NCBI GenBank assembly: GCA_965365345.1
Contig: CBDUBH010000008.1
Coordinates: 1 to 60,643 of the forward strand
Direction of reading: 5' to 3'
Source: CBDUBH01 sp965365345
Lineage (GTDB): Bacteria; Bacteroidota; Ignavibacteria; Ignavibacteriales; SURF-24
Length of the DNA stretch: 60,643 bases
The position numbers and the translations under genes are program-made. Shown here one piece after another: positions 43,129-53,500 of this stretch (its first letter is position 1; each line of letters starts with the position of its first letter). Below the pieces are notes generated by a model. It was not told where the DNA came from. It searched no databases and worked only from the letters and a program-made list of their open reading frames with translations.

Positions 43129-45228
43129 CTAAGCAGATGTTATTGATTTTTTATTTTGTGTTTTTTCTGCAATCTCGTCAGCAATTCCTTTTGGAACTTC
43201 GGAGTAATGTGAAAATTGCATGGTATATATTGCTCTACCTTGAGTCATAGATCTTAATATTGTCGCATAACCGAACATTTCTGAAAGCGGCACAATAGCT
43301 TTTATTACTTGGGCATCTTTTCTTGCAGCAAAGCCTTCAATTTTACCTCTTCTTGAATTCAAATCACCCATTACATCTCCTAAATAATCTTCAGGAGTTA
43401 TAACTTCTACACTAACCATAGGCTCTAGAAGTGCGGGTTTGGCTTTTCTAGCTCCTTCCTTAAAGGCCATAGATCCTGCAACTTTGAATGATAATTCATC
43501 AGAATCAACATCATGATACGATCCATCATAAATTTTCGCTTTAATATCCACTACAGGGAAGCCGGCTATTACACCATTTCTCATAGCTTCCTGAATACCG
43601 TTTGATACTGCCGGAATATATTCTTTTGGAACAGTACCACCTACTATCGCATTTATAAATTCATATCCTTTACCAGGTTCATTAGGTCCTAATTCTATCC
43701 AAACATGACCGTATTTTCCACGACCACCAGATTGCTTTACAAATTTTCCTTCGGCATTTACAGTTGTTGTTATAGATTCTCTATATGCAACTTGAGGTTT
43801 ACCTACATTAGCTTCAACCTTAAATTCACGTTTCATTCTATCAACTAAAATATCCAAATGAAGTTCACCCATTCCACTAATCAGAGTTTGTCCTGTTTCA
43901 TCATCAACTTTTACTTTAAAAGTTGGATCTTCATCCGACAATTTTGCAAGAGCTTCCGATAATTTATCTTGATCTGCTTTTGTTCTCGGTTCAATTGCAA
44001 TTTGGATAACAGGTTCCGGGAATTCCATTTTTTCCAAAACGATTGGATCGTCTTCAGAACATAGGGTATCTCCGGTTTTAGTATATTTTAATCCAACAAT
44101 CGCAGCAATATCTCCAGATTTCACCTCATCAATATCTTGTCTATGATTAGCATGCATTTGTAAGATTCTACCAACTCTTTCCTTTTTACCGGCAATAGAA
44201 TTATAAATATAGGAACCTGCCTTTAATGTACCACTATAAACTCTTACATATGTTAACTTACCGACATAAGGATCAGTCATAATTTTAAATGCTAATCCTG
44301 CAAACTTTTCATCATCACGAATTTTTCTTACAACTGTATCATTAGTACCAGGATGATGAGCTTTTAAATCTCCCATATCAACAGGAGCTGGCAAAAAGTC
44401 GATTACACTATCTAGTAATTTCTGAACACCTTTATTCTTAAATGATGAACCACATAAAACAGGAATTATTTTTCCTTGTAATGTTGCAGTTCTCAAAACT
44501 TTCTTAATTTCACCTTCAGTAATTTCTTGACCTTCCAAATATTTTTCAAGCAAGGTATCGTCAACATCAGATACCGCTTCTAACATTTGAGTTCTATATT
44601 TATTTGCCAATTCCAACAAATCAGCTGGAATATCAATATCATCAAATGTAGTACCCATAGTATCTTCATGATACATTCTTGCTTTAAAACTTATTAAATC
44701 AATAACTCCCGCAAAAAGATCACCTTCTCCAATTGGAAGACTCACAGGAATAGCATTTGCTCCAAGTCTTTCTCTCATCATTTCAATTGCATGAAAGAAA
44801 TCAGCACCAATTCTATCCATTTTATTAACAAATGCGATTCTCGGTACACCATATTTATCCGCTTGTCTCCAAACGGTTTCAGACTGAGGTTCAACGCCAC
44901 CAACAGAACAAAATAATGCTATTGCACCATCTAAAATTCTTAAAGATCTTTCAACTTCTACCGTAAAATCAACGTGTCCCGGTGTATCTATAATATTTAT
45001 TTGATGATTATTCCAAAAAGCAGTTGTAGAAGCACTTGTAATAGTAATTCCTCTTTCTTTTTCCTGCTCCATCCAATCCATAGTTGCACCACCTTCGTGA
45101 ACTTCACCGATTCGATGCAATCTACCTGTATAAAACAATATTCTTTCAGTGGTTGTTGTTTTACCCGCATCAATATGCGCCATAATTCCAATATTACGTA
45201 CTTTATCTAAACTAACTCTTCCTGCCAT
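43129..45228 (-). CDS. fusA: Elongation factor G
   Basis: Translocase GTPase of 699 aa with G1 AHIDAGKTTTTER, G3 DTPGHVDFT, G4 NKMDRIGA, domain III GMGELHLDILVDRMKREF and domain IV SGGRGKYGHVWIE. Standard length, no insertions. Between rpsG and tuf. Confidence 0.99.
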   Translation of the reverse strand: MAGRVSLDKVRNIGIMAHIDAGKTTTTERILFYTGRLHRIGEVHEGGATMDWMEQEKERGITITSASTTAFWNNHQINIIDTPGHVDFTVEVERSLRILDGAIALFCSVGGVEPQSETVWRQADKYGVPRIAFVNKMDRIGADFFHAIEMMRERLGANAIPVSLPIGEGDLFAGVIDLISFKARMYHEDTMGTTFDDIDIPADLLELANKYRTQMLEAVSDVDDTLLEKYLEGQEITEGEIKKVLRTATLQGKIIPVLCGSSFKNKGVQKLLDSVIDFLPAPVDMGDLKAHHPGTNDTVVRKIRDDEKFAGLAFKIMTDPYVGKLTYVRVYSGTLKAGSYIYNSIAGKKERVGRILQMHANHRQDIDEVKSGDIAAIVGLKYTKTGDTLCSEDDPIVLEKMEFPEPVIQIAIEPRTKADQDKLSEALAKLSDEDPTFKVKVDDETGQTLISGMGELHLDILVDRMKREFKVEANVGKPQVAYRESITTTVNAEGKFVKQSGGRGKYGHVWIELGPNEPGKGYEFINAIVGGTVPKEYIPAVSNGIQEAMRNGVIAGFPVVDIKAKIYDGSYHDVDSDELSFKVAGSMAFKEGARKAKPALLEPMVSVEVITPEDYLGDVMGDLNSRRGKIEGFAARKDAQVIKAIVPLSEMFGYATILRSMTQGRAIYTMQFSHYSEVPKGIADEIAEKTQNKKSITSA

Positions 45229-45255
45229 AAACTTTTATACTAACCTTCCTTTTAA

Positions 45256-45723
45256 TTACCACTTAAAATGTGCAAATGCTTTGTTTGCTTCAGCCATTCT
45301 ATGAGTATCATCTTTTTTCTTGACTGAAGAACCTTCACCGTTTGACGCTGCAATTAATTCAGCAGCTAATTTTAATGCCATGGTTTTATCATTTCTTTGT
45401 CTTGCATAAGTCTTGATCCATCTAAATGCAAGAGCAACTCTTCTTTCTGATCTAACTTCCATTGGCACTTGATAGGTTGCACCTCCAACCCTTCTACTTC
45501 TAACTTCCACAAGAGGTTGAACATTGCTAAGCGCTTTTTGGAAAACTTCCATTGCAGGTTTTTTTGTTCTGCTTTCAATTACGTCAAAGCTATTATATAT
45601 AATTTTTCTTGCAACGGATTTTTTTCCATCGTACATAATCGCATTAACAAATTTAGACACCAAGACATCATTAAATCTTGGATCCGGCTTAACATATCGT
45701 TTTTCTGCTCTTTTCTTTCTCAT
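45256..45723 (-). CDS. rpsG: 30S ribosomal protein S7
   Basis: 155-aa head assembly initiator. KFVNAIMYDGKKSVARKIIY, EVRSRRVGGATYQVPMEVR and RMAEANKAFAHFKW. ATG at 45723, 7 bp after rpsL. Confidence 0.98.
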   Translation of the reverse strand: MRKKRAEKRYVKPDPRFNDVLVSKFVNAIMYDGKKSVARKIIYNSFDVIESRTKKPAMEVFQKALSNVQPLVEVRSRRVGGATYQVPMEVRSERRVALAFRWIKTYARQRNDKTMALKLAAELIAASNGEGSSVKKKDDTHRMAEANKAFAHFKW

Positions 45724-45729
45724 AATTCT

Positions 45730-46107
45730 TTATTTCGATTTTGGTTTTTTTGCACCGTATTTTGATCTTCCTTGTCTTCTATCTTCAACACCGCTCGCGT
45801 CAAGGGTACCACGAATTATATGATAACGAACACCCGGCAAATCTTTTACTCTACCACCTCTAATCAATACAATTGAGTGTTCTTGCAAATTATGTCCTTC
45901 ACCAGGTATATATGCTGTAACTTCAATGCCATTAGTAAGTCTTACTCTCGCAACTTTTCTTAAAGCCGAATTAGGTTTTTTAGGAGTAGTTGTATAAACT
46001 CTCGTACAAACACCTCTTCTTTGAGGACAAGCATCTAATGCCGGCGCCTTATTCTTAGCTTTAATGACTACACGCCCTTTTCTAACTAATTGATTTATTG
46101 TGGGCAC
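45730..46107 (-). CDS. rpsL: 30S ribosomal protein S12
   Basis: Decoding-site protein, 125 aa. TTPKKPNSALRKVARVRL keeps Lys43, and GGRVKDLPGVRYH keeps the second Lys, so no classic streptomycin-resistance substitution. The start is GTG at 46107 after a perfect AGGAGG 7 nt upstream. First gene of the str unit, with a strong promoter 46-69 bp upstream. Confidence 0.98.
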   Translation of the reverse strand: MPTINQLVRKGRVVIKAKNKAPALDACPQRRGVCTRVYTTTPKKPNSALRKVARVRLTNGIEVTAYIPGEGHNLQEHSIVLIRGGRVKDLPGVRYHIIRGTLDASGVEDRRQGRSKYGAKKPKSK

Positions 46108-46152
46108 TTAAATTCCTCCTGGATTTCCTATTCCAAAAAATTTTAGACTCTA

Positions 46153-46181
46153 AATATATATGTTTCTTATTCTTTTGTCAA
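46153..46181 (-). promoter_or_regulatory. Strong promoter of the str/S10/spc/alpha array
   Basis: Minus strand consensus TTGACA (46176-46181), 17-bp spacer, TATATT (46153-46158) followed by TAGAG, 46 bp before the rpsL start. The best promoter match in the window. Confidence 0.85.
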
Positions 46182-46183
46182 GT

Positions 46184-46219
46184 AAAGAGCACAATAATTT
46201 ACACTTAATTGTGCTCTTT
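46184..46219 (-). terminator. Hairpin between rpoC and rpsL
   Basis: 12-bp perfect stem AAAGAGCACAAT/ATTGTGCTCTTT with a 12-nt loop, 10 nt past the rpoC stop and 2 nt before the -35 box of the next promoter. For leftward transcripts the run after it is only CTTTACTT; a strong T-run exists only rightward. Probably a partial terminator or RNA 3' end stabiliser. Confidence 0.7.
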
Positions 46220-46228
46220 TTTTTAATT

Positions 46229-49200
46229 CTATTGATTGACTTCTGTCTGATTTATTTCTTCAGGTTTTTCTTCACTTGTAGAATTAACCAAAACTATTTT
46301 CTTGTATTTTTTCAAACCAGTTCCTGCCGGGATCAAGTGTCCCATAACAACATTTTCTTTAAGACCTAAAAGATAATCGGTCTTAGCTTCTGTTGCTGCA
46401 TTCGTTAGAACTTTTGTAGTTTCCTGGAATGATGCCGCAGAAATAAAGCTATCAGTTGATAGTGCAGCCTGTGTTATTCCAAGTAATACGTGTTCAAAAG
46501 TAGCAGGTTCAGCGTCGCGCGCTTCCATTTCCTTTTTCTTTTTACGAGAAAGTTCGGAATTATGTTCACGCAATTTATTTTTGAATACAAGATGTCCGGC
46601 TTCGTATTTAGGTGAATTTCCGCCGTTTACAATTAATGCTTGTTGTTTTATTTTTTCATTTTCTTCATTGAATTCAACTCTATCTACATAATCTTCTTCA
46701 ATGAAACGTGTATCTCCAGAAGATACAACTTTTAACTTTTGAAGCATTTGTCTTACAATTACTTCAATATGTTTGTCATTAATTTTAACACCTTGCAAAC
46801 GATAAACATCCTGAATCTCATTTACTAAATATTCCTGTACAGCATTGGTACCTTTAATTTTTAAGATATCATGCGGATCAACAGGTCCATCAGTAATTTT
46901 TTCACCTACCGGAATTTCGTCACCTTCTTGTACAAGAATATGCTTTCCGTAAGGAACTGAATAAGATTTTTCATATGAGCCGTCAGGTGAAGCAATTATT
47001 ATTTCTCTTGAACCTTTTTTGCGTGCACCAAATTTTACTACACCTTCAATTTCTGCAACAATGGCAGGATCATGAGGACTTCTTGCTTCGAACAATTCGG
47101 TTACTCTTGGCAAACCACCGGTAATATCCCTTGATTTTGTTGCTTGCTTAGAAATTTTCGCCAATGTGGTTCCGGCGTGAATCTTTTCACCTTCTTCAAT
47201 TGAAATATAAGCTCTGGTTGGAACGTTAAACAATTTCTTTTCACCATCATCACTTGTAATCAAGATGCTTGGAGTTAAAGTTTTATCTCTGGATTCTATT
47301 ACAATTTTCTGAACGTGTCCTGTTTGTTCATCAGTAACTTGTTGCATAGTAACAGAATCAATAAGATCAACAAAACTTACAGTTCCGGAAATATCAGCTA
47401 CAATCACCTGATTATACGGATCATGACGATATAAAATTGATCCTTTTTTGATTTTCTGACGTTCTTCTACCTGAACTTCTGCTCCGTAAGGAATTTCAAA
47501 TCTTTTAATTTGTCTGTTATCATCATCAAGGATTGAAATTGCTCCTCTTCTTCCTATCACAACTTTTACATTTCCGAAAACATCCGGCTTTTCAACAAAT
47601 TTTATTTTTTCAAACTGAACAGTACCTTCTACTGTAGATTCAACTTGCGATTGACTTGCAATACGAGATGAAGTACCACCTAAGTGGAAAGTTCTTAATG
47701 TAAGCTGAGTACCGGGTTCACCGATTGATTGAGCTGCAATAATTCCTACAGCTTCACCAACTTCAACTAATTTACCGTTAGTTAAATTTCTACCGTAACA
47801 TTTAGCACAAACTCCGCGTTTTGATTCGCATGTAAGTACTGTCCTGATGTAAACTGATTCAATATTTGAATCTTCTATTTTTTCAGCCAAATCTTCATCA
47901 ATTAATTCACCAACACCAATGATTAAATCATCAGTACGAGGATCATAAACATCTTCCTGAGCAACACGACCTGTTATTCTTTCTGCTAAAGATTCTCTTT
48001 CTAGTTCGACATCTTTTAAAGCGGTAACAGCAACACCTCTAATTGTTCCGCAATCTATTTCCGAAATGATAACATCTTGAGCAACATCGCAAAGTCTTCT
48101 TGTTAAATAACCGGCATCCGCTGTTTTTAACGCAGTATCTGCTAGACCTTTACGTGCACCGTGTGTTGAAATGAAGTATTCAAGTACTGAAACTCCTTCT
48201 TTAAAGTTTGCTATAATCGGATTTTCAATAATTTCACCGGATTGACCGGTTAAACTTTTTTGCGGTTTCATCATAAGTCCACGCATACCGGCTAACTGTC
48301 TAACCTGTTCTTGAGAGCCTCTCGCACCGGAATCAACCATCATGTGTAGTGAGTTAAATCCACCTTGATCGGCGCGAATTTTTCTCATTAATTCGATAGC
48401 TACGTTATTTGTAGTATGAGTCCAAACGTCAATGATCTTATTATATCTTTCGGCATCAGTGATCAAGCCTTGTTCGTGTTCATTCAATACTTGTGAAACG
48501 TTTTTATTCGCTTTGGTAATCAACTGAACTTTTTCTTCAGGTACAATCATATCCGAAAAGCTTACAGAAACCCCAGCTGCTGTAGAATATCTGAAACCTA
48601 AATCTTTCAAATCATCCAAAAACTTTGCTGTAACTTTATTGCCGAGTTTAATGAACATTCTATAAATAAAACCGCTGAATATTTTCTTTACCAACAATTC
48701 ATTAAAGAATCCCATTTCATTAGGAACTATCTGATTGAAGATAACTCTACCAACGGTAGTTTCTATAATTTTGCCATCAATCCTTACTTTTATTTTTGAA
48801 TGAAGGGCAATAATTTGATTATTATAAGCGATCATGGCTTCTTGCGGAGATGAAAAGATCATTCCTTCGCCTTTATCGCCTTCACGCATTTTTGTTAAAT
48901 AGTAGCAACCAAGAACTATATCTTGTGTCGGCACAACAATTGGACTTCCGTTTTGTGGAGACAAGATATTATGACTGCTTAACATTAATAACACAGCTTC
49001 TAATTGCGCTTCATAAGAAAGAGGAACGTGAACTGCCATCTGATCACCGTCGAAATCCGCATTAAATGCAGTACAGACCATCGGATGAAGCTGAATAGCT
49101 TTTCCATCAATCAAAATTGGCTGGAATGCTTGAATTCCCAATCTATGTAAAGTTGGAGCACGGTTTAATAATATCGGATGTCCATCTATAATACTTTCAA

Positions 49201-50467
49201 GAATTTCCCAAATTACGGGATCTTTTCTATCAACTACTTTTCTTGCACTTTTAACTGTTTTATTATGTCCTCGTTCAATCAACTTTCTGATAATAAAAGG
49301 CTTAAATAATTCAACAGCCATATCTTTTGGCAATCCGCATTGATGAAGTTTCAATTCAGGACCAACAACAATTACAGAACGGCCTGAATAATCAACTCTT
49401 TTTCCTAATAGATTTTGACGGAAACGACCTTGTTTACCTTTAAGCATATCACTTAATGATTTAAGTGGCCTGTTACTATCACTTCTAACGGCATTTCCTC
49501 TTCTTGAATTATCAAAAAGAGCATCAACTGCTTCTTGAAGCATTCTTTTCTCGTTTCGAAGAATTACTTCAGGAGCTTTAATATCAATCAATCTTTTTAA
49601 TCTGTTATTTCTAATTATTACTCTACGGTAAAGATCATTAAGATCACTTGTTGCAAATCTTCCACCTTCAAGAGGAACTAAAGGTCTAAGCTCAGGAGGA
49701 ATTACCGGAATTACGCTTAAAACCATCCATTCAGGTTTATTAAGAACTTTATCTTCTTTTTCTCTGAAAGCTTCTAATACTCTTAAGCGTTTTAAATAAT
49801 CAGCTTTCTTTTGTTGAGAGGTTTCAACTTTTACCTGCTCACGAAGATTTCTGAATATTTCTTTAATATTTGTTCTTCTTAAAAGTTCTTTAATAGCATC
49901 GCCACCGATTTTTGCAACGAATTTTTTAGGATCATTTTCTTCTAATTTTTCGTTACCTACCGGAAGGGAAGATAAAATTTCAAAATATTGATCTTCTGAA
50001 ATCAAATCTTGAGCACTTAATCCTGTTGGTCCCGGATTTATAACAACATACGATTCATAATAAATAATTTTTTCAAGCTCTTTTGTGGTCATACCGATGA
50101 TATTACCGATTTTTGAAGGAAGAGCTCTAAAAAACCATATATGTACTACGGGAACTGCCAAAGCAATATGACCCATTCTTTCGCGTCTAACTGCTTTTTG
50201 TGTAACTTCAACACCGCATCTATCGCAAACAATTCCTTTGTACCTTATTCTTTTATATTTTCCGCAATGACATTCCCAATCTTTAATCGGTCCAAATATT
50301 TTTTCGCAAAACAATCCGTCTTTTTCAGGTCTAAACGATCTATAATTAATAGTTTCAGGTTTTGTAACTTCTCCATGCGATCTTGATAAAATATCATCAG
50401 GACTTGCTAAACTGATAGTTATGCTGTTGATGGATTTCATCGCATTTTCTTGAATTCTATAAGGCAT
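46229..50467 (-). CDS. rpoC: DNA-directed RNA polymerase subunit beta'
   Basis: Largest RNA polymerase subunit, 1412 aa. Zinc-binding CHCGKYKRIRYKGIVCDRCGVEV-type site near residues 65-90 (visible as ECHCGKYK and CDRCGVEVT), the catalytic NADFDGDQMAVHVPLS motif carrying the three Asp residues that bind magnesium, the trigger-loop region MMKPQKSLTGQSGE, and the second zinc site with CESKRGVCAKCYGRN. Length is near E. coli (1407). ATG at 50467 after GGAG; 40 bp after rpoB. The last few residues are Glu/Asn-rich. Confidence 0.99.
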   Translation of the reverse strand: MPYRIQENAMKSINSITISLASPDDILSRSHGEVTKPETINYRSFRPEKDGLFCEKIFGPIKDWECHCGKYKRIRYKGIVCDRCGVEVTQKAVRRERMGHIALAVPVVHIWFFRALPSKIGNIIGMTTKELEKIIYYESYVVINPGPTGLSAQDLISEDQYFEILSSLPVGNEKLEENDPKKFVAKIGGDAIKELLRRTNIKEIFRNLREQVKVETSQQKKADYLKRLRVLEAFREKEDKVLNKPEWMVLSVIPVIPPELRPLVPLEGGRFATSDLNDLYRRVIIRNNRLKRLIDIKAPEVILRNEKRMLQEAVDALFDNSRRGNAVRSDSNRPLKSLSDMLKGKQGRFRQNLLGKRVDYSGRSVIVVGPELKLHQCGLPKDMAVELFKPFIIRKLIERGHNKTVKSARKVVDRKDPVIWEILESIIDGHPILLNRAPTLHRLGIQAFQPILIDGKAIQLHPMVCTAFNADFDGDQMAVHVPLSYEAQLEAVLLMLSSHNILSPQNGSPIVVPTQDIVLGCYYLTKMREGDKGEGMIFSSPQEAMIAYNNQIIALHSKIKVRIDGKIIETTVGRVIFNQIVPNEMGFFNELLVKKIFSGFIYRMFIKLGNKVTAKFLDDLKDLGFRYSTAAGVSVSFSDMIVPEEKVQLITKANKNVSQVLNEHEQGLITDAERYNKIIDVWTHTTNNVAIELMRKIRADQGGFNSLHMMVDSGARGSQEQVRQLAGMRGLMMKPQKSLTGQSGEIIENPIIANFKEGVSVLEYFISTHGARKGLADTALKTADAGYLTRRLCDVAQDVIISEIDCGTIRGVAVTALKDVELERESLAERITGRVAQEDVYDPRTDDLIIGVGELIDEDLAEKIEDSNIESVYIRTVLTCESKRGVCAKCYGRNLTNGKLVEVGEAVGIIAAQSIGEPGTQLTLRTFHLGGTSSRIASQSQVESTVEGTVQFEKIKFVEKPDVFGNVKVVIGRRGAISILDDDNRQIKRFEIPYGAEVQVEERQKIKKGSILYRHDPYNQVIVADISGTVSFVDLIDSVTMQQVTDEQTGHVQKIVIESRDKTLTPSILITSDDGEKKLFNVPTRAYISIEEGEKIHAGTTLAKISKQATKSRDITGGLPRVTELFEARSPHDPAIVAEIEGVVKFGARKKGSREIIIASPDGSYEKSYSVPYGKHILVQEGDEIPVGEKITDGPVDPHDILKIKGTNAVQEYLVNEIQDVYRLQGVKINDKHIEVIVRQMLQKLKVVSSGDTRFIEEDYVDRVEFNEENEKIKQQALIVNGGNSPKYEAGHLVFKNKLREHNSELSRKKKKEMEARDAEPATFEHVLLGITQAALSTDSFISAASFQETTKVLTNAATEAKTDYLLGLKENVVMGHLIPAGTGLKKYKKIVLVNSTSEEKPEEINQTEVNQ

Positions 50468-50507
50468 TTAAATTTCTCCTTTATCTAAGTGAAATTTGTT
50501 TTTTGTA

Positions 50508-53500
50508 CTAATTAATTTTGATATCAAGTCCAAGTCCCTGTAGCTCTTTAATCAGTACGTTAAATGATTCAGGAATATTTGGTTCCGGTATATTCTCACC
50601 TTTTACAATTGCTTCGTAGGTTCTAGCTCTTCCGGCAACATCATCACTTTTTACGGTCAATATTTCTTGCAAAATATGAGCTGCACCGTAACCTTCCAAT
50701 GCCCAAACTTCCATTTCTCCGAATCTCTGTCCGCCAAATTGGGCTTTACCGCCTAATGGCTGCTGAGTAATTAATGAGTATGGCCCAATTGAACGAGCAT
50801 GAATTTTATCATCAACCATATGACCTAATTTGATCATATAGATATAGCCGCAAGTAACTTTCTGATGGAATTTTTCACCTGTTCTTCCATCAACTAAGGT
50901 TGTTTTACTTCCGGGATTCAATCCTGCTTCATCCAAATAATTATTTACATCTTCTACTTTAGCACCATCAAAAATAGGAGTTGCAAATTTAACACCAAGT
51001 CTTTTTCCCACCCAGCCAAGTGCGGTTTCATAAAGCTGACCAAGATTCATACGCGAAGGCACACCAAGCGGATTTAGAACTATATCAACCGGAGTTCCAT
51101 CTTCCAAGTAAGGCATATCTTCAGCAGGAACTATTTTAGCAACAACACCTTTGTTACCGTGTCTTCCTGCCATTTTATCACCTACTTGCAGCTTACGTTT
51201 TTTTGCCACATAAACTTTTGCCAATTGAACAATTCCGGGAGGAAGTTCATCGCCGCTTTGAATTTTCAGCTTTTCCTTCTTATATTCTTCTTCAACTTCT
51301 CTTAATGCTTCAAAGTAATTTTCATAAAGTTTTTTAACTAAATTATTTGTTTTTTTGGATTCGAACCAATCAGTATCAAAATCCAATTTTGAAGCATCTT
51401 CAAGTTTTGCAAATGTATCTTCTTTAATAATTGTATTGGCTCTAATTACAACTGAACCATCATTATCTCTAATTCCGGTTGTTGTAGAACCCAATGCAAT
51501 TTTTGTAAGTTTATCAATTAATTTATTATTTATTGCTTGTCTGTTTCTACTGTAATCATTATCTAAAGCTTCAAGTAATTTCTTTTCGCTTTTTTTACCT
51601 TCCGGATCTTTACGTTTACGACTGAACAATCTTGTTTTAACCACTGTTCCTTTAAGTCCGGGAGTTGCCTTTAATGAAGCATCTTTTACATCGCCTGCTT
51701 TATCTCCAAAGATGGCTTTTAAAAGTTTTTCTTCAGGAGTAGGATCAGTTTCACCTTTAGGAGTAATTTTACCAATGAGAATGTCACCTTCTTTTACTTC
51801 TGCTCCAACTCTTATTATGCCGGTTTCATCGAGATTTTTTGTAGCTTCTTCACTTACGTTCGGTATATCACGAGTAAGTTCTTCTTCACCGCGTTTTGTT
51901 TCTCTTACTTGAAGTTCAAATTCTTCAATATGTATTGATGTATAAATATCTTCTTTTACAACTCTTTCACTAATAACAATCGCATCTTCAAAGTTGTAAC
52001 CTCTCCAAGGCATGAACGCAACTAAAACATTTCTGCCTAGTGCAAGTTCGCCTTGATCAATTGAAGGACCATCAGCTATTACTTCGCCTTTTTTAATCTT
52101 TTGACCTTCTTTTACAATGGGTCTTTGATTAACTGAAGTTTCCTGATTTGTTCCTGAAAATTTAATCAAATTATAGGTTACTCTTTTTACATCATCAATT
52201 GAAGTTAATGCTTCTTCACTTTTAGGATCAAGATCATATTTAACAACTATTTTTTCAGCATCAACATATTCAATAACTCCATTAGCTTCCGCAGCAATAC
52301 AAGCACGTGAATCAATTGCAAGTTTTTGTTCAAATCCGGTTCCAACGATCGGCGCTTCAGGTTTCAATAATGGAACTGCCTGACGCTGCATGTTAGAACC
52401 CATCAAAGCCCTGTTAGCATCATCATGTTCCAAAAATGGGATTAATGCTGCTGCAGCGCTTACGATTTGTGCAGGAGCAACATCCATATATTGAATTTGA
52501 GCCGGAGGAACAACCGGAAATTCACCTTTATTACGGCATTTTACTCTTTCATTTACAAAATTGCCTTGTTCATTAACAAGAGCATTTGCCTGTGCGATCG
52601 TAAAATTATCTTCCTGATCTGCACTAAGGAATTCCACTTTACTTGTAACTTTTCCGTCTTCTACTTTTTTGTATGGTGTTTCTAAAAATCCGTATTTATT
52701 TACACGTGAATATATTGTTAATGATGAAATCAATCCTATATTCGGACCTTCAGGAGTTTCAATCGGACATAATCTTCCATAATGCGAATGATGAACGTCA
52801 CGAACTTCAAATCCTGCTCTTTCACGAGTTAAACCACCGGGACCCAAAGCAGAAATTCTCCTTTTATGGGTTAATTCAGAAAGAGGATTTGTTTGATCCA
52901 TAAATTGCGAAAGCTGATTTGTACCAAAGAAGGCATTAATCACACTGCTTATAGTTCTTGCGTTTACCAGATCTTGAGGTTGGAAGCTTTCTGTATCGCG
53001 CATGTTCATTCTTTCTTTTATCGTGCGCGCCATTCTTGCTAAACCAACGTTATACTGCTGTCCTAATTGTTCACCAACAGTTCTAACTCTTCTGTTTCCT
53101 AAATGATCAATATCATCAATACTATACTCACCGTTCTTAAGATCTATTATATATTTAATGATTGCAATTATATCATCAACTGTTAAAATTGTAACTTCAT
53201 CGGGAATGTTTAATCCCAATTTGTCATTCATTCTAAATCTGCCGACTTCACCAAGATCATATCTCTTATCATTAAAGAATAATTTATCAATCAAACCTTG
53301 AGCTGTATCCAAATCCGGAGCTTCACCTGAACGTAACTGTCTGTAAATTGCAAATAAAGCTTCTTCTTTATTTAAAGAAGTATCTTTCTTTAATGTATTT
53401 AAGATAAGATCATGTTCCGGAGTGGTTTCACCGCTAATTAATTTTAACGTGGTTATAGAAGATTCTTTTAATCTTTCAATATCTTCTTCAGTTAATGCGG

